A stretch of DNA of 64,000 nucleotides from Winogradskyella aurantiaca (GCF_003362725.1 NZ_QKTV01000001.1:186001-250000); one strand, 5' to 3'; positions 1-10,664 are shown, counted from the stretch's first letter. Program-made: numbers and translations. The notes: generated by a model from the letters alone, not told the origin.

Positions 1-66
1 AGAATCACTATTTCTGCAGGAAGCCAACAGGATAATTAGAATGACTATAACAAAATGCTGTTTCAT
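1..66 (-). CDS. Lipoprotein, N-terminal fragment cut by the window edge
   Basis: Reading the minus strand from the ATG at 66 gives 22 residues before the window ends. They start MKQHFVIVILIILLASCRNS: a short charged start, a hydrophobic core, and a lipobox (LASC) with the acylated cysteine at residue 17. This is a typical Bacteroidota lipoprotein signal, so the mature protein is probably anchored in the outer or inner membrane. It is divergent from the lipoprotein gene starting at 126, with 59 bases between the two starts. Nothing of the mature domain is visible, so no function can be given. Confidence 0.7.
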   Translation of the reverse strand, partial: MKQHFVIVILIILLASCRNSDS

Positions 67-125
67 GTTGATACCTTATTTTTGTTCAAAATTAGCTATA
101 AATCATCAGTATTAAAACTAAGCAA

Positions 126-1238
126 ATGATCAAGAAATTTTTGGTATTACTTGCTGTCACAGCAATTGTATCCTGTAAAGACAAAGCTTCTAATGAAAAT
201 TCAGTTGCAACTTCTGATATGGCTTCAACTGAAGGATTTGATTCTTTAATTTATCCTGAAGAACGCAAACATTTTAAATCTATACGACAGATTACTTTTG
301 GTGGGGATAATGCCGAGGCCTACTGGAGTTTTGATGATAAAAAGCTTATTTTTCAATCAAATTTTAAGGATTGGGGAGTTAACTGCGACCAGATGTTCCT
401 GATGAACCTTGAAGACAGCTTTGAAAACCACAAACCCCCAATGGTTAGCACGGGAATGGGCAGAACCACCTGTTCTTATTTTCTGCCGGATAACAAACAC
501 ATTATCTACGCTTCAACCCATTTGGGGGCTGAAGAGTGCCCGGATACACCACTGAGAAAAAATGGAAAATATATCTGGCCCATTTACGATAGTTATGACA
601 TATTTGTGGCGGATCTACAGGGGAATATTGTAAGCCAGCTGACTAATGAAGTGGGTTATGACGCTGAACCAACTGTATCTCCGATGGGTGATAAAATCGT
701 GTTTACATCAACACGCAGCGGGGATTTGGAATTATACACCATGAATCTTGATGGATCGGATGTTAAACAAATAACTAATGAATTGGGCTATGATGGAGGA
801 GCCTTCTTTTCACCCGATGGCAGCAAAATTATTTTCAGATCATCCAGACCAAAAACGGAGCAGGAGATCAAAGAGTATAAAGAATTGTTAGCAGAAGGAT
901 TGGTTGAGCCAACTAATATGGAGCTTTATATCTGCAATGCTGATGGTTCTGATTTAAGGCAGCTTACAGATCTTGGTAACGCTAATTGGAGTCCTTTCTT
1001 TCATCCATCAGGAGATAAAATCCTGTTTTCTTCAAACTTTGAAGCCGAGCGTGGGTTTCCTTTTAATTTATACATGATAGACATCGATGGGAAAAACCTA
1101 ACCAGAATTACCCATGGTGAAACCTTTGATGCCTTCCCAGTATTTTCCAATAATGGTAAGTATCTGGCCTTTTCATCGAACCGAAATAATGGTGGAAACA
1201 GGGATACCAACCTGTTTATAGCAGAGTGGCAGGATTAA
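126..1238 (+). CDS. TolB/PD40-type beta-propeller lipoprotein
   Basis: 370 residues. The N-terminus MIKKFLVLLAVTAIVSCKDK is a lipoprotein signal with lipobox IVSC. The rest holds repeated WD40-like PD40 blades of the form 'sPdGdkIvF.S.r.g..eLY.mn.DGs...qlT', clearest at about residues 175-240 and again at about 290-360. Such propellers occur in TolB and in many Bacteroidota surface proteins, where they usually mediate protein-protein contacts. No catalytic domain is fused, so a role beyond an envelope propeller is not shown. The gene ends six bases before the stop of the convergent barrel gene. TolB itself is periplasmic and part of Tol-Pal; no tol/pal genes are nearby, so I do not call it tolB. 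Confidence 0.8.
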   Translation: MIKKFLVLLAVTAIVSCKDKASNENSVATSDMASTEGFDSLIYPEERKHFKSIRQITFGGDNAEAYWSFDDKKLIFQSNFKDWGVNCDQMFLMNLEDSFENHKPPMVSTGMGRTTCSYFLPDNKHIIYASTHLGAEECPDTPLRKNGKYIWPIYDSYDIFVADLQGNIVSQLTNEVGYDAEPTVSPMGDKIVFTSTRSGDLELYTMNLDGSDVKQITNELGYDGGAFFSPDGSKIIFRSSRPKTEQEIKEYKELLAEGLVEPTNMELYICNADGSDLRQLTDLGNANWSPFFHPSGDKILFSSNFEAERGFPFNLYMIDIDGKNLTRITHGETFDAFPVFSNNGKYLAFSSNRNNGGNRDTNLFIAEWQD

Positions 1239-1243
1239 GAATG

Positions 1244-3694
1244 TTAATTTTCTCGCTCTTTGATTCGTTCCCGTTCTTGAACATCGGATGTGCGCTCGTT
1301 TGAAACTAATTTGGTGTTACCAAACTTATAGCGGAATCCCAGCTTAATAAACCTATTGTCAAGATTGGAGAAATAAGAATTGGACTGATTGAGATACTCC
1401 GTTGTTACCAGAACATCCTGCTCGTTAAAAAGATCTTCCATCGACAAAGTAATAACCGCTCTATCATCCCATAAAGACTTTGAGATACTCAAGTCAGAAT
1501 ACAGCCGTGCTGACACCAAACTCAATCCCTGCAAACTTTTAGAAGCGTAGGTCAAGTTAAAATTTATATTGAGTGAATTGTCTTTTAGTAAGCTCAACGT
1601 ATTTGATAGTTGACTGTAATTAGTCCATTGGGACAAGGAAACAAAATCATCATTAATTTGAGTTTCTTCGGTTATATTAAAAAAGGAGGTTAGTGCAAAA
1701 ACGCTCCAACGATCCGTCAAATAGAAATCTACCCAAAGGTCAAAGCCATATTCCACCGTTTTATCAAGATTAGCTGGAATATAGGCGATTATATTGGTGT
1801 TATTGTTTTGTCGTGGTAATTCCTGAATATCACCTTTCCTGTATGAATAATAGGATTGAGCTGTAAAATATTTTAGAAAATTAACCCCGATTTCAAAGTA
1901 GTCTCTAAAGGTGGGTTGAAGAAGTGGATTTCCAACCACCACGGTATTTTCATTTAGAAAAAACCTAAACGGGTTCAGATTACTATAATTGGGTCTGGTT
2001 ATACTTCTCTTATAATTAAAAAATAAACTGGTGTTATCTGAAATGTTATGTAAAACGCTCAAGTTTGGAAACCATTCGAGGTAATCCTGTAAGTTAGTCT
2101 CGCCAAGAGAGATGGATTGCCCTTCAATGTTGGTCTGCTCTACCCGGAGCCCTAGGGTAAGGTTCCACTTATCCCAGCTTTTCGAAAAATTGACGTAGGC
2201 GGCAAAAACCTTCTCATCATATTTGTAAGCATCAGAATTTAAAGGGTCTAGAACAGGGACTCCGTTTACAATATCTGTTTTAGTGATATCACTATCTGTT
2301 TGAACATTCGAAAACTTAGCTCCCACATCAAAGGTACCGGTGTCTTCCCCGATAGAGGTACTATAGTCGACCTTTCCATTAAAGATATCTGTTCGTTGAT
2401 TAGCATCGGTGTTGAACTCCGTGTCAAAATCAAAATCATCGTTCATATCAAAGAATTCACTAAATACATTCTGCCCTCTCGAATAGTCATACCCAGTATA
2501 ATGAGCATTCACCCTTAAAACAGCACTATTTTTGAATTGATGCCTATAGCCTATATCTGCACCAACATTATACTTATTATCTCTGGCCAGGTTATCTGCA
2601 GTAAAGCGCGAAAGGAAAATATTGCTCGGATCAGTAATGGTGGTATTATTAAAAATTCCGTATTTGAAAAACGGAGTCAAAAGGCCTGTTGCTGAAAGAC
2701 TTAAGCTGTTTGCATCATCAATTTCATAATCAAGATTAAGGTTAAGGTTATGTGTTTCAGATCTTGTGGTTCTATTAATATCAGAGGTCCAAATATCCAC
2801 CACCTCATTAAAATCATCTAAAAAATTAACCACACCCAAGTTATCCCTGTTAATCTTTTTCTTGGTAAAATTATAGTTGATGTTAAAACTCAACTTGTCA
2901 TTTTTGAAGTATTGACTAGTTCCTAAATTATATCGAGGATAAACCCCTTGCGTAAAGCTCCCATAAATACTTCCTCGGTAACCAGCAATTAAATTTTTAG
3001 ACATATTAATATTAATAACAACCCCACTATCAGCATCGTAGCTCGCTGGTGGGTTAGTTATTACCTCAACCGATTTAATGGCTTCCGCTGGAGCACTTTC
3101 CAATAACTGTATTAACTCATTAGACGTTAACTGAACCCGCTTGTTGTTAATAAAGATTGTAGCCGATGAGCTCTTAACATTAATAGCTCCTTCTGTAACA
3201 ATGACCCCTGGGGTACTTTTTAAAACTTGCATGGTGCTCCCCTCTACAAGGGCTGTATTAGCTACATTAAAAGTGAGGCGGTCTGGCTGCCTAGTAACAG
3301 TTGGTTTCTTAGCTATAATACTAATCTCATCAAGTGTTTCGCTGTTTTCTTCGAGCACTATGGTCTGGAAATCTCGATCCTTGTCTAATAGAAAAACGGA
3401 CTCAAAGGAATTGTAGCCAATAAAGGAAATTGAAATCTTGTATTCTTCAGATGCCAATGGAATTATAGAAAAGTTGCCATAATCGTCTGTACTGGTACCC
3501 GCCACATAAGAAGAATCTGAAGCTCTAGTAAGCAGCACGTTGGCAAATGAAATGGGCTCACCATTGATATCCTGAACCTTTCCAAACACCCCGAACTCTT
3601 GACCCCATAGTTGTGCGCCCACAGTTAACAATACCATCCATAATGCTATGGATTTCTTATGTAAAGCAAATTGCATGATGCGCAATATAAACAT
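1244..3694 (-). CDS. Outer-membrane beta-barrel protein with CarboxypepD-reg domain
   Basis: 816 residues. After a signal peptide ending near WGQ (about residue 32) comes a carboxypeptidase-regulatory-like beta-sandwich (about 35-110: GKVQDINGEPISFANVLL, YVAGTSTDDYGNF). A plug-like segment follows (about 125-235, 'NPPASYDADSGVVININ'), then a long barrel rich in alternating aromatic strands to the C-terminus. This is the OMP_b-brl_3/TonB-dependent-receptor-like architecture common in Bacteroidota. It is shorter than SusC proteins and no SusD partner is adjacent, so the substrate is unknown. The ATG at 3694 is used; a second ATG at 3676 would also leave an intact signal peptide. The C-terminal end is charged (RTSDVQERERIKEREN) rather than a type IX sorting domain. 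Confidence 0.85.
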   Translation of the reverse strand: MFILRIMQFALHKKSIALWMVLLTVGAQLWGQEFGVFGKVQDINGEPISFANVLLTRASDSSYVAGTSTDDYGNFSIIPLASEEYKISISFIGYNSFESVFLLDKDRDFQTIVLEENSETLDEISIIAKKPTVTRQPDRLTFNVANTALVEGSTMQVLKSTPGVIVTEGAINVKSSSATIFINNKRVQLTSNELIQLLESAPAEAIKSVEVITNPPASYDADSGVVININMSKNLIAGYRGSIYGSFTQGVYPRYNLGTSQYFKNDKLSFNINYNFTKKKINRDNLGVVNFLDDFNEVVDIWTSDINRTTRSETHNLNLNLDYEIDDANSLSLSATGLLTPFFKYGIFNNTTITDPSNIFLSRFTADNLARDNKYNVGADIGYRHQFKNSAVLRVNAHYTGYDYSRGQNVFSEFFDMNDDFDFDTEFNTDANQRTDIFNGKVDYSTSIGEDTGTFDVGAKFSNVQTDSDITKTDIVNGVPVLDPLNSDAYKYDEKVFAAYVNFSKSWDKWNLTLGLRVEQTNIEGQSISLGETNLQDYLEWFPNLSVLHNISDNTSLFFNYKRSITRPNYSNLNPFRFFLNENTVVVGNPLLQPTFRDYFEIGVNFLKYFTAQSYYSYRKGDIQELPRQNNNTNIIAYIPANLDKTVEYGFDLWVDFYLTDRWSVFALTSFFNITEETQINDDFVSLSQWTNYSQLSNTLSLLKDNSLNINFNLTYASKSLQGLSLVSARLYSDLSISKSLWDDRAVITLSMEDLFNEQDVLVTTEYLNQSNSYFSNLDNRFIKLGFRYKFGNTKLVSNERTSDVQERERIKEREN

Positions 3695-3756
3695 TGTTAT
3701 AAATTTTTAATTACGGGTTTTCCGCACTTTTATAGTCTTAAGCAGCAATATCTTCA

Positions 3757-3785
3757 TTCGCAGGGCAATAAATACGCTATATTTG
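3757..3785 (+). promoter_or_regulatory. Putative lepA promoter (Bacteroidota type)
   Basis: The -7 box TATATTTG at 3778-3785 matches TAnnTTTG. A weak upstream box (TTCG, 3757-3760) sits 17 bases before it. The start codon of lepA is 27 bases downstream. Confidence 0.5.
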
Positions 3786-3812
3786 CAATCTTAAAATGCA
3801 CAGGGAACAGAG

Positions 3813-5609
3813 ATGAAGCACATAAGAAATTTCTGCATTATTGCTCATATTGACCATGGGAAGAGTACACTTGCTGATCGATTACTGGATTATACAGGGT
3901 CTGTAACTGATCGCGAAAAGCAAGATCAGCTTTTAGACAATATGGATTTGGAACGCGAGAGAGGGATTACTATAAAATCGCATGCCATTCAAATGGAGTA
4001 TGAATATGAAGGTCAGGAATACGTTCTAAACCTTATTGACACCCCAGGTCATGTGGATTTCTCCTATGAGGTTTCACGGTCTATTGCGGCTTGTGAAGGG
4101 GCCTTGCTCATTGTAGATGCAGCCCAAAGCATACAGGCCCAGACAATCTCCAACCTGTACTTGGCATTAGAAAATGATCTGGAAATAATTCCAGTTCTTA
4201 ACAAAATTGACCTCCCAAGCGCCAACCCTGAAGAAGTGACAGACGATATTGTAGATCTTCTCGGTTGTGATCCTGATGAGGTTATTCCAGCAAGTGGTAA
4301 AACAGGGCTAGGTGTTGAAGATATTTTAGCCGCCATTATTGAGCGTATTCCAGCTCCAGAAGGAAAACCAGACGAGCCCTTACAGGCTTTAATTTTTGAT
4401 TCGGTTTACAATCCCTTTCGAGGTGTAGAAACCTATTTTAGGGTAATTAACGGTTCCATAAGAAAAGGGCAGCACATTAAGTTTATTGCTACTGGAAAAG
4501 ATTACTATGCAGATGAGGTGGGCACCTTAAAACTGAATCAAGTACCTAAAAGCAGAATTGAAGCCGGTGATGTTGGGTATTTAATAACGGGAATTAAAGA
4601 TGCCCGCGAAGTAAAAGTCGGTGATACCATAACTGACGCCAAAAACCCAACCACAGAAGCTATTGAAGGGTTTGAGGATGTAAAGCCTATGGTTTTCGCA
4701 GGAATCTATCCTGTAGATACTGAAGACTATGAGGAGTTAAGAAATTCAATGGAAAAACTACAGCTTAACGATGCCTCTTTGGTGTTTCAGCCTGAGAGCT
4801 CAGCAGCCTTAGGTTTTGGGTTCCGTTGTGGGTTTCTTGGGATGCTGCATTTAGAAATTATTCAGGAACGCCTGGAGCGCGAGTTTGATATGACGGTGAT
4901 TACGACGGTTCCTAACGTAAGCTATCATGCCTTTACCAACAAACAACCCGATGATGTTATTCTGGTTAATAACCCTTCAGATCTACCTGAACCGTCCACA
5001 CTAAATCGTGTGGAAGAGCCTTATATTAAAGCATCTATAATTACCAAGGCCGATTTCGTGGGCCCTGTTATGAGTTTGTGTATTGAAAAACGTGGGCAAA
5101 TTACGAACCAAACCTATCTCACTACTGAGCGTGTAGAACTTAACTTTGACATGCCATTGGCCGAGATTGTTTTTGATTTTTACGATAGATTAAAAACAGT
5201 GTCCAAGGGCTATGCTTCTTTTGATTACTCCCCAATTGGTATGCGCAGTTCCAAACTTGTGCGTGTTGACATACTTCTTAATGCCCAAACGGTGGATGCA
5301 CTGTCTGCATTGATACATGCCGACAATGCTTATACCATTGGGAAGAAAATGTGTGAGAAGCTGAGAGAATTAATCCCAAGGCAACAGTTTGACATTCCTA
5401 TTCAGGCTGCCATTGGGGCTAAGATCATTTCAAGAGAGACCATCAAAGCCTTAAGAAAAGATGTCACGGCTAAATGTTATGGTGGTGACATATCAAGAAA
5501 ACGAAAGCTTCTTGAAAAACAGAAAAAAGGAAAGAAGCGTATGCGTCAGGTCGGCAATGTTGAAATTCCACAGCAGGCATTTATGGCCGTTCTTAAGCTG
5601 AACGATTAA
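3813..5609 (+). CDS. lepA: Elongation factor 4 (LepA), ribosomal back-translocase GTPase
   Basis: 598 residues, the usual LepA length. The G domain shows G1 'AHIDHGKST' (about residue 10-18), the G2 region '[12 protein letters not shown]', G3 'DTPGH' and G4 'NKID'. EF-G-like domains follow, including '[16 protein letters not shown]'. The C-terminal LepA-specific domain contains '[20 protein letters not shown]', characteristic of the family. LepA acts on stalled or mistranslocated ribosomes and influences 30S biogenesis. The gene stands alone, with its own promoter upstream, and converges with the antiporter gene two bases downstream. Confidence 0.98.
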   Translation: MKHIRNFCIIAHIDHGKSTLADRLLDYTGSVTDREKQDQLLDNMDLERERGITIKSHAIQMEYEYEGQEYVLNLIDTPGHVDFSYEVSRSIAACEGALLIVDAAQSIQAQTISNLYLALENDLEIIPVLNKIDLPSANPEEVTDDIVDLLGCDPDEVIPASGKTGLGVEDILAAIIERIPAPEGKPDEPLQALIFDSVYNPFRGVETYFRVINGSIRKGQHIKFIATGKDYYADEVGTLKLNQVPKSRIEAGDVGYLITGIKDAREVKVGDTITDAKNPTTEAIEGFEDVKPMVFAGIYPVDTEDYEELRNSMEKLQLNDASLVFQPESSAALGFGFRCGFLGMLHLEIIQERLEREFDMTVITTVPNVSYHAFTNKQPDDVILVNNPSDLPEPSTLNRVEEPYIKASIITKADFVGPVMSLCIEKRGQITNQTYLTTERVELNFDMPLAEIVFDFYDRLKTVSKGYASFDYSPIGMRSSKLVRVDILLNAQTVDALSALIHADNAYTIGKKMCEKLRELIPRQQFDIPIQAAIGAKIISRETIKALRKDVTAKCYGGDISRKRKLLEKQKKGKKRMRQVGNVEIPQQAFMAVLKLND

Positions 5610-5611
5610 GA

Positions 5612-7438
5612 TTAAGTAGTTAGGGGTTTTCCGAGGTAAACCAAGAAAGAGGTTTCCGTTACATTTTCCTTATCCTTGTTATCAGATGAAATAATGTGCA
5701 ATTCACCCGTATTATCTTTTATAAACAAGGGAATGGTGAATTTCTCCTGATCTGTTTTTTCAATTAATTGGTTAAAGTGCTCAACGCTTTTAACCGGTTC
5801 CTCAAGAATCTGAGGAAATGTATTAGCCACATTTAACAATGAGTTATAATCATCTTTTGGTGAAAACAATCCGTCCTGCAGATTGTTCATTGTTGAACCA
5901 GATTCTGTAGATGAAATTAGCCTGAACGAGCCGTTTTCTCCAAAGACTTTTCCAAACCTTTCTAAAGCATACTTATTAATGTCGGTATTCGCCGTCATGG
6001 CCATTAAATAACCCATGTCATTTAATTCAATATCATCCGTCAAAGCGTCTGAATAAATGTTAGCGTTGATAGCTTCCAGGCCAAGTTCTTTGGCCTTATT
6101 TACATTGGACATATTGCTATCAATTAAGACTACATTTCTGTTGTTTTTTACTAAGTACTGCCCCAACATCCTCGAGAAATTCGATGCTCCAAGAATTAAA
6201 ACCCCTTCAGATTTAGTAAGGAACACCCCGACAATTCTAGCGAAAAATCGCGCCGTAGTGGCATTAAACAAAACGGTACCAAGTACAATCATAAATACCA
6301 ACGGGGTAATATATTCTGCGCCCTGAACCCCTTTGTCAATTAACTTACTTCCAAACAAGGAGGCGATCCCAGCAGCAACAATACCCCTTGGGCCTACCCA
6401 ACTTATAAAGGCTTTCTCATTAAATTTTAGATTGGATCCCTGGGTGCTGATGAATACGGCAATTGGTCTGATCACAAAAACAACAATTAGGAATAATGCA
6501 AGAGTCTGCCAGTTGTACAATAATAGCATGTCATCAATATTCATGTTGGCAGCCAGAAGAATAAAGAGAATGGAAATTAGTAAAACACTCAGTGACTCTT
6601 TAAAATACAGCAGCTCGTCAATGTTCTTTAGCTTCATATTGCCCAAAACCATGCCCATAACAACAACGGCCAACAGACCAGACTCGTGCGCAAAAAGATC
6701 AGATTCAACAAATACTAAAAGTACGACTGATAAGGACACCACATTCAACAAGTAATGGGGTATGAGTTTTCTGTTAATAGCAAACGCCAAGCCATGAGCG
6801 AAGGTAAAGCCAAATGTGGTGCCAAATAATACAATTTTGCCAAACTCAATAAAGGCTGTCTGTGTAAACCCACTGTCCCCCTCCACACTAATAAACTCAA
6901 AGACTAATACCGCCACCAAAGCACCAATAGGATCTATTAAAATACCTTCCCATTTTAAAACTGTTGAAACATCTTTTTTCAAAGGGATATTTCTAAGAAT
7001 TGGAGTTATTACTGTTGGTCCGGTTACAATTATTAAACTCGCAAATAGAAAAGATATATCCCATCTTAGGCCAAACAGATAATGCGCTACAATACCGGCA
7101 CCAAAAAATGTGATGGTGGCTCCAACCGTTATCAATTTGGTAATAGCAGGACCTACATTTTTTATTTCGTTTCGCTTTAAGGTTAACCCCCCCTCAAACA
7201 GAATAATACTAATGGCTAGTGACACGAATTGATATAAAAGATCCCCTGGAAACAATCCTTTTTTTCCATTCCATATGGGTTCAATCCATTTACTACCATC
7301 TTCGGTAAAAAATTCGGCGGCAACGGGGCCAACCAGAAGCCCAATTAGGATTAAGGGTAAGATTGCCGGAATCTTAAATTTCCAGGCCATCCACTGTGCC
7401 AGAATTCCCAATATGATAATGCCTGCTAATTCAATCAT
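5612..7438 (-). CDS. CPA1-type cation/proton antiporter with NAD-binding TrkA-N domain
   Basis: 608 residues. The first 400 or so residues form about 12 hydrophobic helices of the Na+/H+ exchanger fold, with conserved patches such as 'LIIVTGPTVITPILR', 'GLLAVVVMGMVLGN' and 'WVGPRGIVAAGIASLF'. From about 415 a Rossmann-type TrkA-N/RCK domain follows (VLILGASNFSRMLGQYL, VLIDSN), with a further C-terminal extension. The antiporter part would exchange Na+ or K+ for protons across the inner membrane. The nucleotide-binding tail suggests gating by NAD(H) or another nucleotide. The ATG at 7438 is used. It lies 34 bases downstream of the stop of the permease gene in the same orientation, so the two may share a transcript. 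Confidence 0.9.
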   Translation of the reverse strand: MIELAGIIILGILAQWMAWKFKIPAILPLILIGLLVGPVAAEFFTEDGSKWIEPIWNGKKGLFPGDLLYQFVSLAISIILFEGGLTLKRNEIKNVGPAITKLITVGATITFFGAGIVAHYLFGLRWDISFLFASLIIVTGPTVITPILRNIPLKKDVSTVLKWEGILIDPIGALVAVLVFEFISVEGDSGFTQTAFIEFGKIVLFGTTFGFTFAHGLAFAINRKLIPHYLLNVVSLSVVLLVFVESDLFAHESGLLAVVVMGMVLGNMKLKNIDELLYFKESLSVLLISILFILLAANMNIDDMLLLYNWQTLALFLIVVFVIRPIAVFISTQGSNLKFNEKAFISWVGPRGIVAAGIASLFGSKLIDKGVQGAEYITPLVFMIVLGTVLFNATTARFFARIVGVFLTKSEGVLILGASNFSRMLGQYLVKNNRNVVLIDSNMSNVNKAKELGLEAINANIYSDALTDDIELNDMGYLMAMTANTDINKYALERFGKVFGENGSFRLISSTESGSTMNNLQDGLFSPKDDYNSLLNVANTFPQILEEPVKSVEHFNQLIEKTDQEKFTIPLFIKDNTGELHIISSDNKDKENVTETSFLVYLGKPLTT

Positions 7439-7472
7439 AACTAAAAAGTAAAGTTAGTGAGAAAATATGAGG

Positions 7473-9683
7473 CTAGTCAGTGTTTTCTTTAATTGCTAAT
7501 CGCAATACTGAACATGCAGAGTTCTCAGTAAATCGATCTTTACCTGTACCGAATAAAACGCTGCGCCAACTATCCACTTTTGGTGTGCCAAGGACCAGTA
7601 AATCATAGGATGCTGATGCTTTAGATATCGCCTCGATACTATCATTTGACCTCATAACAACAAGTTTGCTTTCAGACTTGGAATTAGCAATTAATTCTAA
7701 GGAGGTGCTTTCCATTTGTTCTAATTCCTCATCTGAGATGGACTCTGGCACCACTCGTAAGAAGGCAAAACTAGCATCGTAAAACTGACAAATACGATCA
7801 GCTACTTCAATAAACTTTTCATCATTTCTTCCAGGTCGCAAAGCGATAAGAACTCTTGTAATATATCTAACTCCATTATCCTTGAATAGGGCCAGGTTTG
7901 AATTGATATGGGTCACCAGCCAGCCTACAGGGTTACTAATAAGTATTCCTGTTCGCGCTTTACCATCCCATCCCATAACCAGCCAATCACAATCTGTCTG
8001 ATCACTAAGTTCATAAATGGTTTCCTGAAGATTATGGGTGACGACCGACTCAAAATCCACATCTAAATCTCTGGTTGTTGCCAGTCGAGAAAAGCGTCTC
8101 GCTAGTGAATTAACTTTTGGGTTTTCTTCAACAACCGCCTCTAGAAATGTCTGATTTGGCACCTCGGTAAGGTTGGCCACTTGTAACTTATCTCTTGTGT
8201 TAAGCGCCGCACCAATTTCTACCAACATCTCAGGAGATGTCTCACTACCTAGCAGTGGCACCACGACCCCAGCGTCGTCCATTATCTCACCGTCTAAATA
8301 AGACTTATCAATTGGAATGTCTGATTTATGTACCTGTTTCTTATTTCGTTTACGTTTATAAAGTAAAAATAAAGCTGGGCGGTGACCGTATTTTCTAAGA
8401 ACACCAACCCTAGACGTCTTTTTGCCATAGCGGAGATATATTAAAACCCCAAGAATAGAAATGGTGATAACAGCTAATATTGGTAAAGCACCGAGCATTA
8501 TTAAAAGTATAATCCCAGTAACAATACCAAATAACTGCATAAAGGGATATAACGGTGAACTGTAGGCAGGCTTATACCATTGTGTGGCCGTCTCTCTTAA
8601 GATGATAACACAAGCATTAACAGAGATAAACATCATTACCATAAAGGCACTTGCCAATTTTGCAATTTTCTCAACATCCAAAAAAATGATTGCTAAGGCC
8701 ATTACAAAACAAGTGAGAATTATAGTGGAGATTGGCGTGAGATATCGACTGTGTATTTTCCCCATAAACTTAGGCATCAACTGGTCAATCGCCATGGCAA
8801 AGGGGAATCTAGAAGCTGCCAAAACGCCAGAATTGGCCATGGATACCAATGTTATAACTCCAACAGCAGCAACGACGTATCCTATGTACTTCCCGCCAAG
8901 GATTTCAGCTATTGTGTAAATAGGCTTAATATCTGAAGACAGGCTTTCCATTGGAATATTCCCCACAAGGACAAAGGCTACAGACACATATATTGCTGAC
9001 ATGATCAATAAAGAAAGCATCATTGCTCTAGGAAGGTTAACACTTGGGTTCTTTATCTCACCTCCAATGGCAGCTATTTTTGTAACACCGGCATATGATA
9101 TGTAGACAAAGGCTACTGTAGAAAACAAACCTGTTGAGCCTTGGCTTAAAAATGGCTCTAACAGATTATCCTGTACTACTGGCAATCCGAAAATGAGGAT
9201 TGTCGATAGGCAAATAATACTAATGCTGACTATAATTTTTTGAACCTTCCCTACTTTTTTGACCCCAAAAATGTTTAGAACTAGTATGACGCTCAAAAAT
9301 AAAATAGCGATGTATTTTGTGAGTCCTGATGACATGTTAACCAGTACTGTTAGATAAGCTCCAAATCCAACTAAAGCGAAGGCGCTTTTAAGAAGTAGGG
9401 ACAACCATAACCCAAGCCCTGCAATGGTACCAAATACTGGTCCAAACGTGCGCTCTATGTATACATAAGTCCCACCTGATGATGGCATGGCTGTTGCCAA
9501 CTCACTTTTAGATAATGCTGCCGGTAAAATACAAATCGCCGCTAAAAGATAAGCGAGCCAAATAGACGAGCCAGTTTTAGCAGCTGCAATTCCCGGAAGT
9601 ACAAAAATTCCACTTCCAAGCATACCCCCGATACTTATGGCTATAGCCGACGACAGGGAAATACTTCTATTAAGTTTTTTCAA
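7473..9683 (-). CDS. APC-superfamily amino-acid permease fused to Usp domains
   Basis: 736 residues. Residues 1-430 contain about 12 transmembrane helices with the APC signature near the N-terminus (SSAIAISIGGMLGSGIFVLP) and 'GGTYVYIERTFGP'. After a basic linker (YKRKRNKKQ) the cytoplasmic part, about 465-735, looks like two universal-stress-protein domains. The first has a degenerate nucleotide loop; the second ends 'YDLLVLGTPKVDSWRSVLFG...ENSACSVLRL', a Usp C-terminal pattern. The protein probably imports an amino acid or cationic amine, with transport modulated by the Usp tail. The substrate cannot be read from the sequence. It lies immediately upstream of the antiporter in the same direction. 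Confidence 0.88.
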   Translation of the reverse strand: MKKLNRSISLSSAIAISIGGMLGSGIFVLPGIAAAKTGSSIWLAYLLAAICILPAALSKSELATAMPSSGGTYVYIERTFGPVFGTIAGLGLWLSLLLKSAFALVGFGAYLTVLVNMSSGLTKYIAILFLSVILVLNIFGVKKVGKVQKIIVSISIICLSTILIFGLPVVQDNLLEPFLSQGSTGLFSTVAFVYISYAGVTKIAAIGGEIKNPSVNLPRAMMLSLLIMSAIYVSVAFVLVGNIPMESLSSDIKPIYTIAEILGGKYIGYVVAAVGVITLVSMANSGVLAASRFPFAMAIDQLMPKFMGKIHSRYLTPISTIILTCFVMALAIIFLDVEKIAKLASAFMVMMFISVNACVIILRETATQWYKPAYSSPLYPFMQLFGIVTGIILLIMLGALPILAVITISILGVLIYLRYGKKTSRVGVLRKYGHRPALFLLYKRKRNKKQVHKSDIPIDKSYLDGEIMDDAGVVVPLLGSETSPEMLVEIGAALNTRDKLQVANLTEVPNQTFLEAVVEENPKVNSLARRFSRLATTRDLDVDFESVVTHNLQETIYELSDQTDCDWLVMGWDGKARTGILISNPVGWLVTHINSNLALFKDNGVRYITRVLIALRPGRNDEKFIEVADRICQFYDASFAFLRVVPESISDEELEQMESTSLELIANSKSESKLVVMRSNDSIEAISKASASYDLLVLGTPKVDSWRSVLFGTGKDRFTENSACSVLRLAIKENTD

Positions 9684-9794
9684 TCAGTTGATGTTTATGC
9701 CCCAAAATAACCTTTTTTTTCCACTCCTATAAAATCACAATAAAATCTAAACTGCCACTTAATTTATAAGGCTTTTTTATATTTTGCGACTGCT

Positions 9795-10658
9795 ATGAGG
9801 TTATACCCTATTGAAGCGGGAAATTTTAAGCTAGATGGAGGGGCTATGTTTGGCGTGGTACCCAAGTCGCTTTGGCAAAAAACCAATCCTGCAGATTCCA
9901 ACAACATGATAGATATTGCCGCTCGGTGTTTACTAATTGAGGACGGAGATCGATTAATCTTAATTGATACAGGTATGGGTGACAAACAAAGCGATAAATT
10001 CTTTGGTTATTACTATCTATGGGGAGATGACTCTATTGATAAGAGTCTAAAAAAATATGGTTTCCATAGAGATGATATAACTGATGTGTTTATGACGCAT
10101 TTACATTTTGATCATTGTGGTGGTAGTATCCAGTGGAATCAAGATCGTACCAGTTTAGAGCCAGCTTTCAAAAATGCTCACTTTTGGAGCAATGAAGATC
10201 ACTGGCTATGGGCTACCCAACCAAATAGACGGGAAAAGGCTTCCTTTTTAAAGGAAAACATCATTCCTATGGAGGAATCAAGCCAATTGAATTTTACTGC
10301 TGTCCCTAACGGGGATATTCTCCAAAATTCAAAATTAGGTTTTGACATCTTTTTTGTCAGTGGCCATACGGATAAACAAATGGTGCCTATGATTTCATAT
10401 GAAGGTAAGACCATATGTTTTATGGCAGATCTTTTACCAACTGCTGGTCACTTACCGCTACCATTTGTTATGGGTTATGATACGCGCCCTTTGATAACGC
10501 TCGATGAAAAAGAGCGATTCTTAAATATGGCCGCAGACAATAACTTCTATCTGTTTCTAGAGCATGATGCTCACAATCAAATTATTACTGTACAACATAC
10601 GGAAAAAGGTGTGCGGTTAAAAGACACCTTTACCTGTCAAGAGATATTCAATTTATAA
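9795..10658 (+). CDS. MBL-fold metallo-hydrolase
   Basis: 287 residues, cytoplasmic (no signal peptide). The zinc-binding HxHxDH motif is present as THLHFDHCGG near residue 105. The second His appears in 'FFVSGHTDKQM', an Asp in 'CFMADLLPTAGHL', and a C-terminal 'LFLEHDAHNQII' completes the set. This is the AHL-lactonase/glyoxalase-II-like branch of the metallo-beta-lactamase fold, but the substrate is not assignable. It begins the run 9795-14041 of three same-strand genes; the S8 protease starts six bases after its stop. Confidence 0.88.
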   Translation: MRLYPIEAGNFKLDGGAMFGVVPKSLWQKTNPADSNNMIDIAARCLLIEDGDRLILIDTGMGDKQSDKFFGYYYLWGDDSIDKSLKKYGFHRDDITDVFMTHLHFDHCGGSIQWNQDRTSLEPAFKNAHFWSNEDHWLWATQPNRREKASFLKENIIPMEESSQLNFTAVPNGDILQNSKLGFDIFFVSGHTDKQMVPMISYEGKTICFMADLLPTAGHLPLPFVMGYDTRPLITLDEKERFLNMAADNNFYLFLEHDAHNQIITVQHTEKGVRLKDTFTCQEIFNL

Positions 10659-10664
10659 TACTAT

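Noticed and set aside
126-1238. TolB of the Tol-Pal system
   Set aside because: The protein has a lipobox and PD40 blades, but no tolA, tolQ, tolR or pal is adjacent, and many Bacteroidota propellers look the same.
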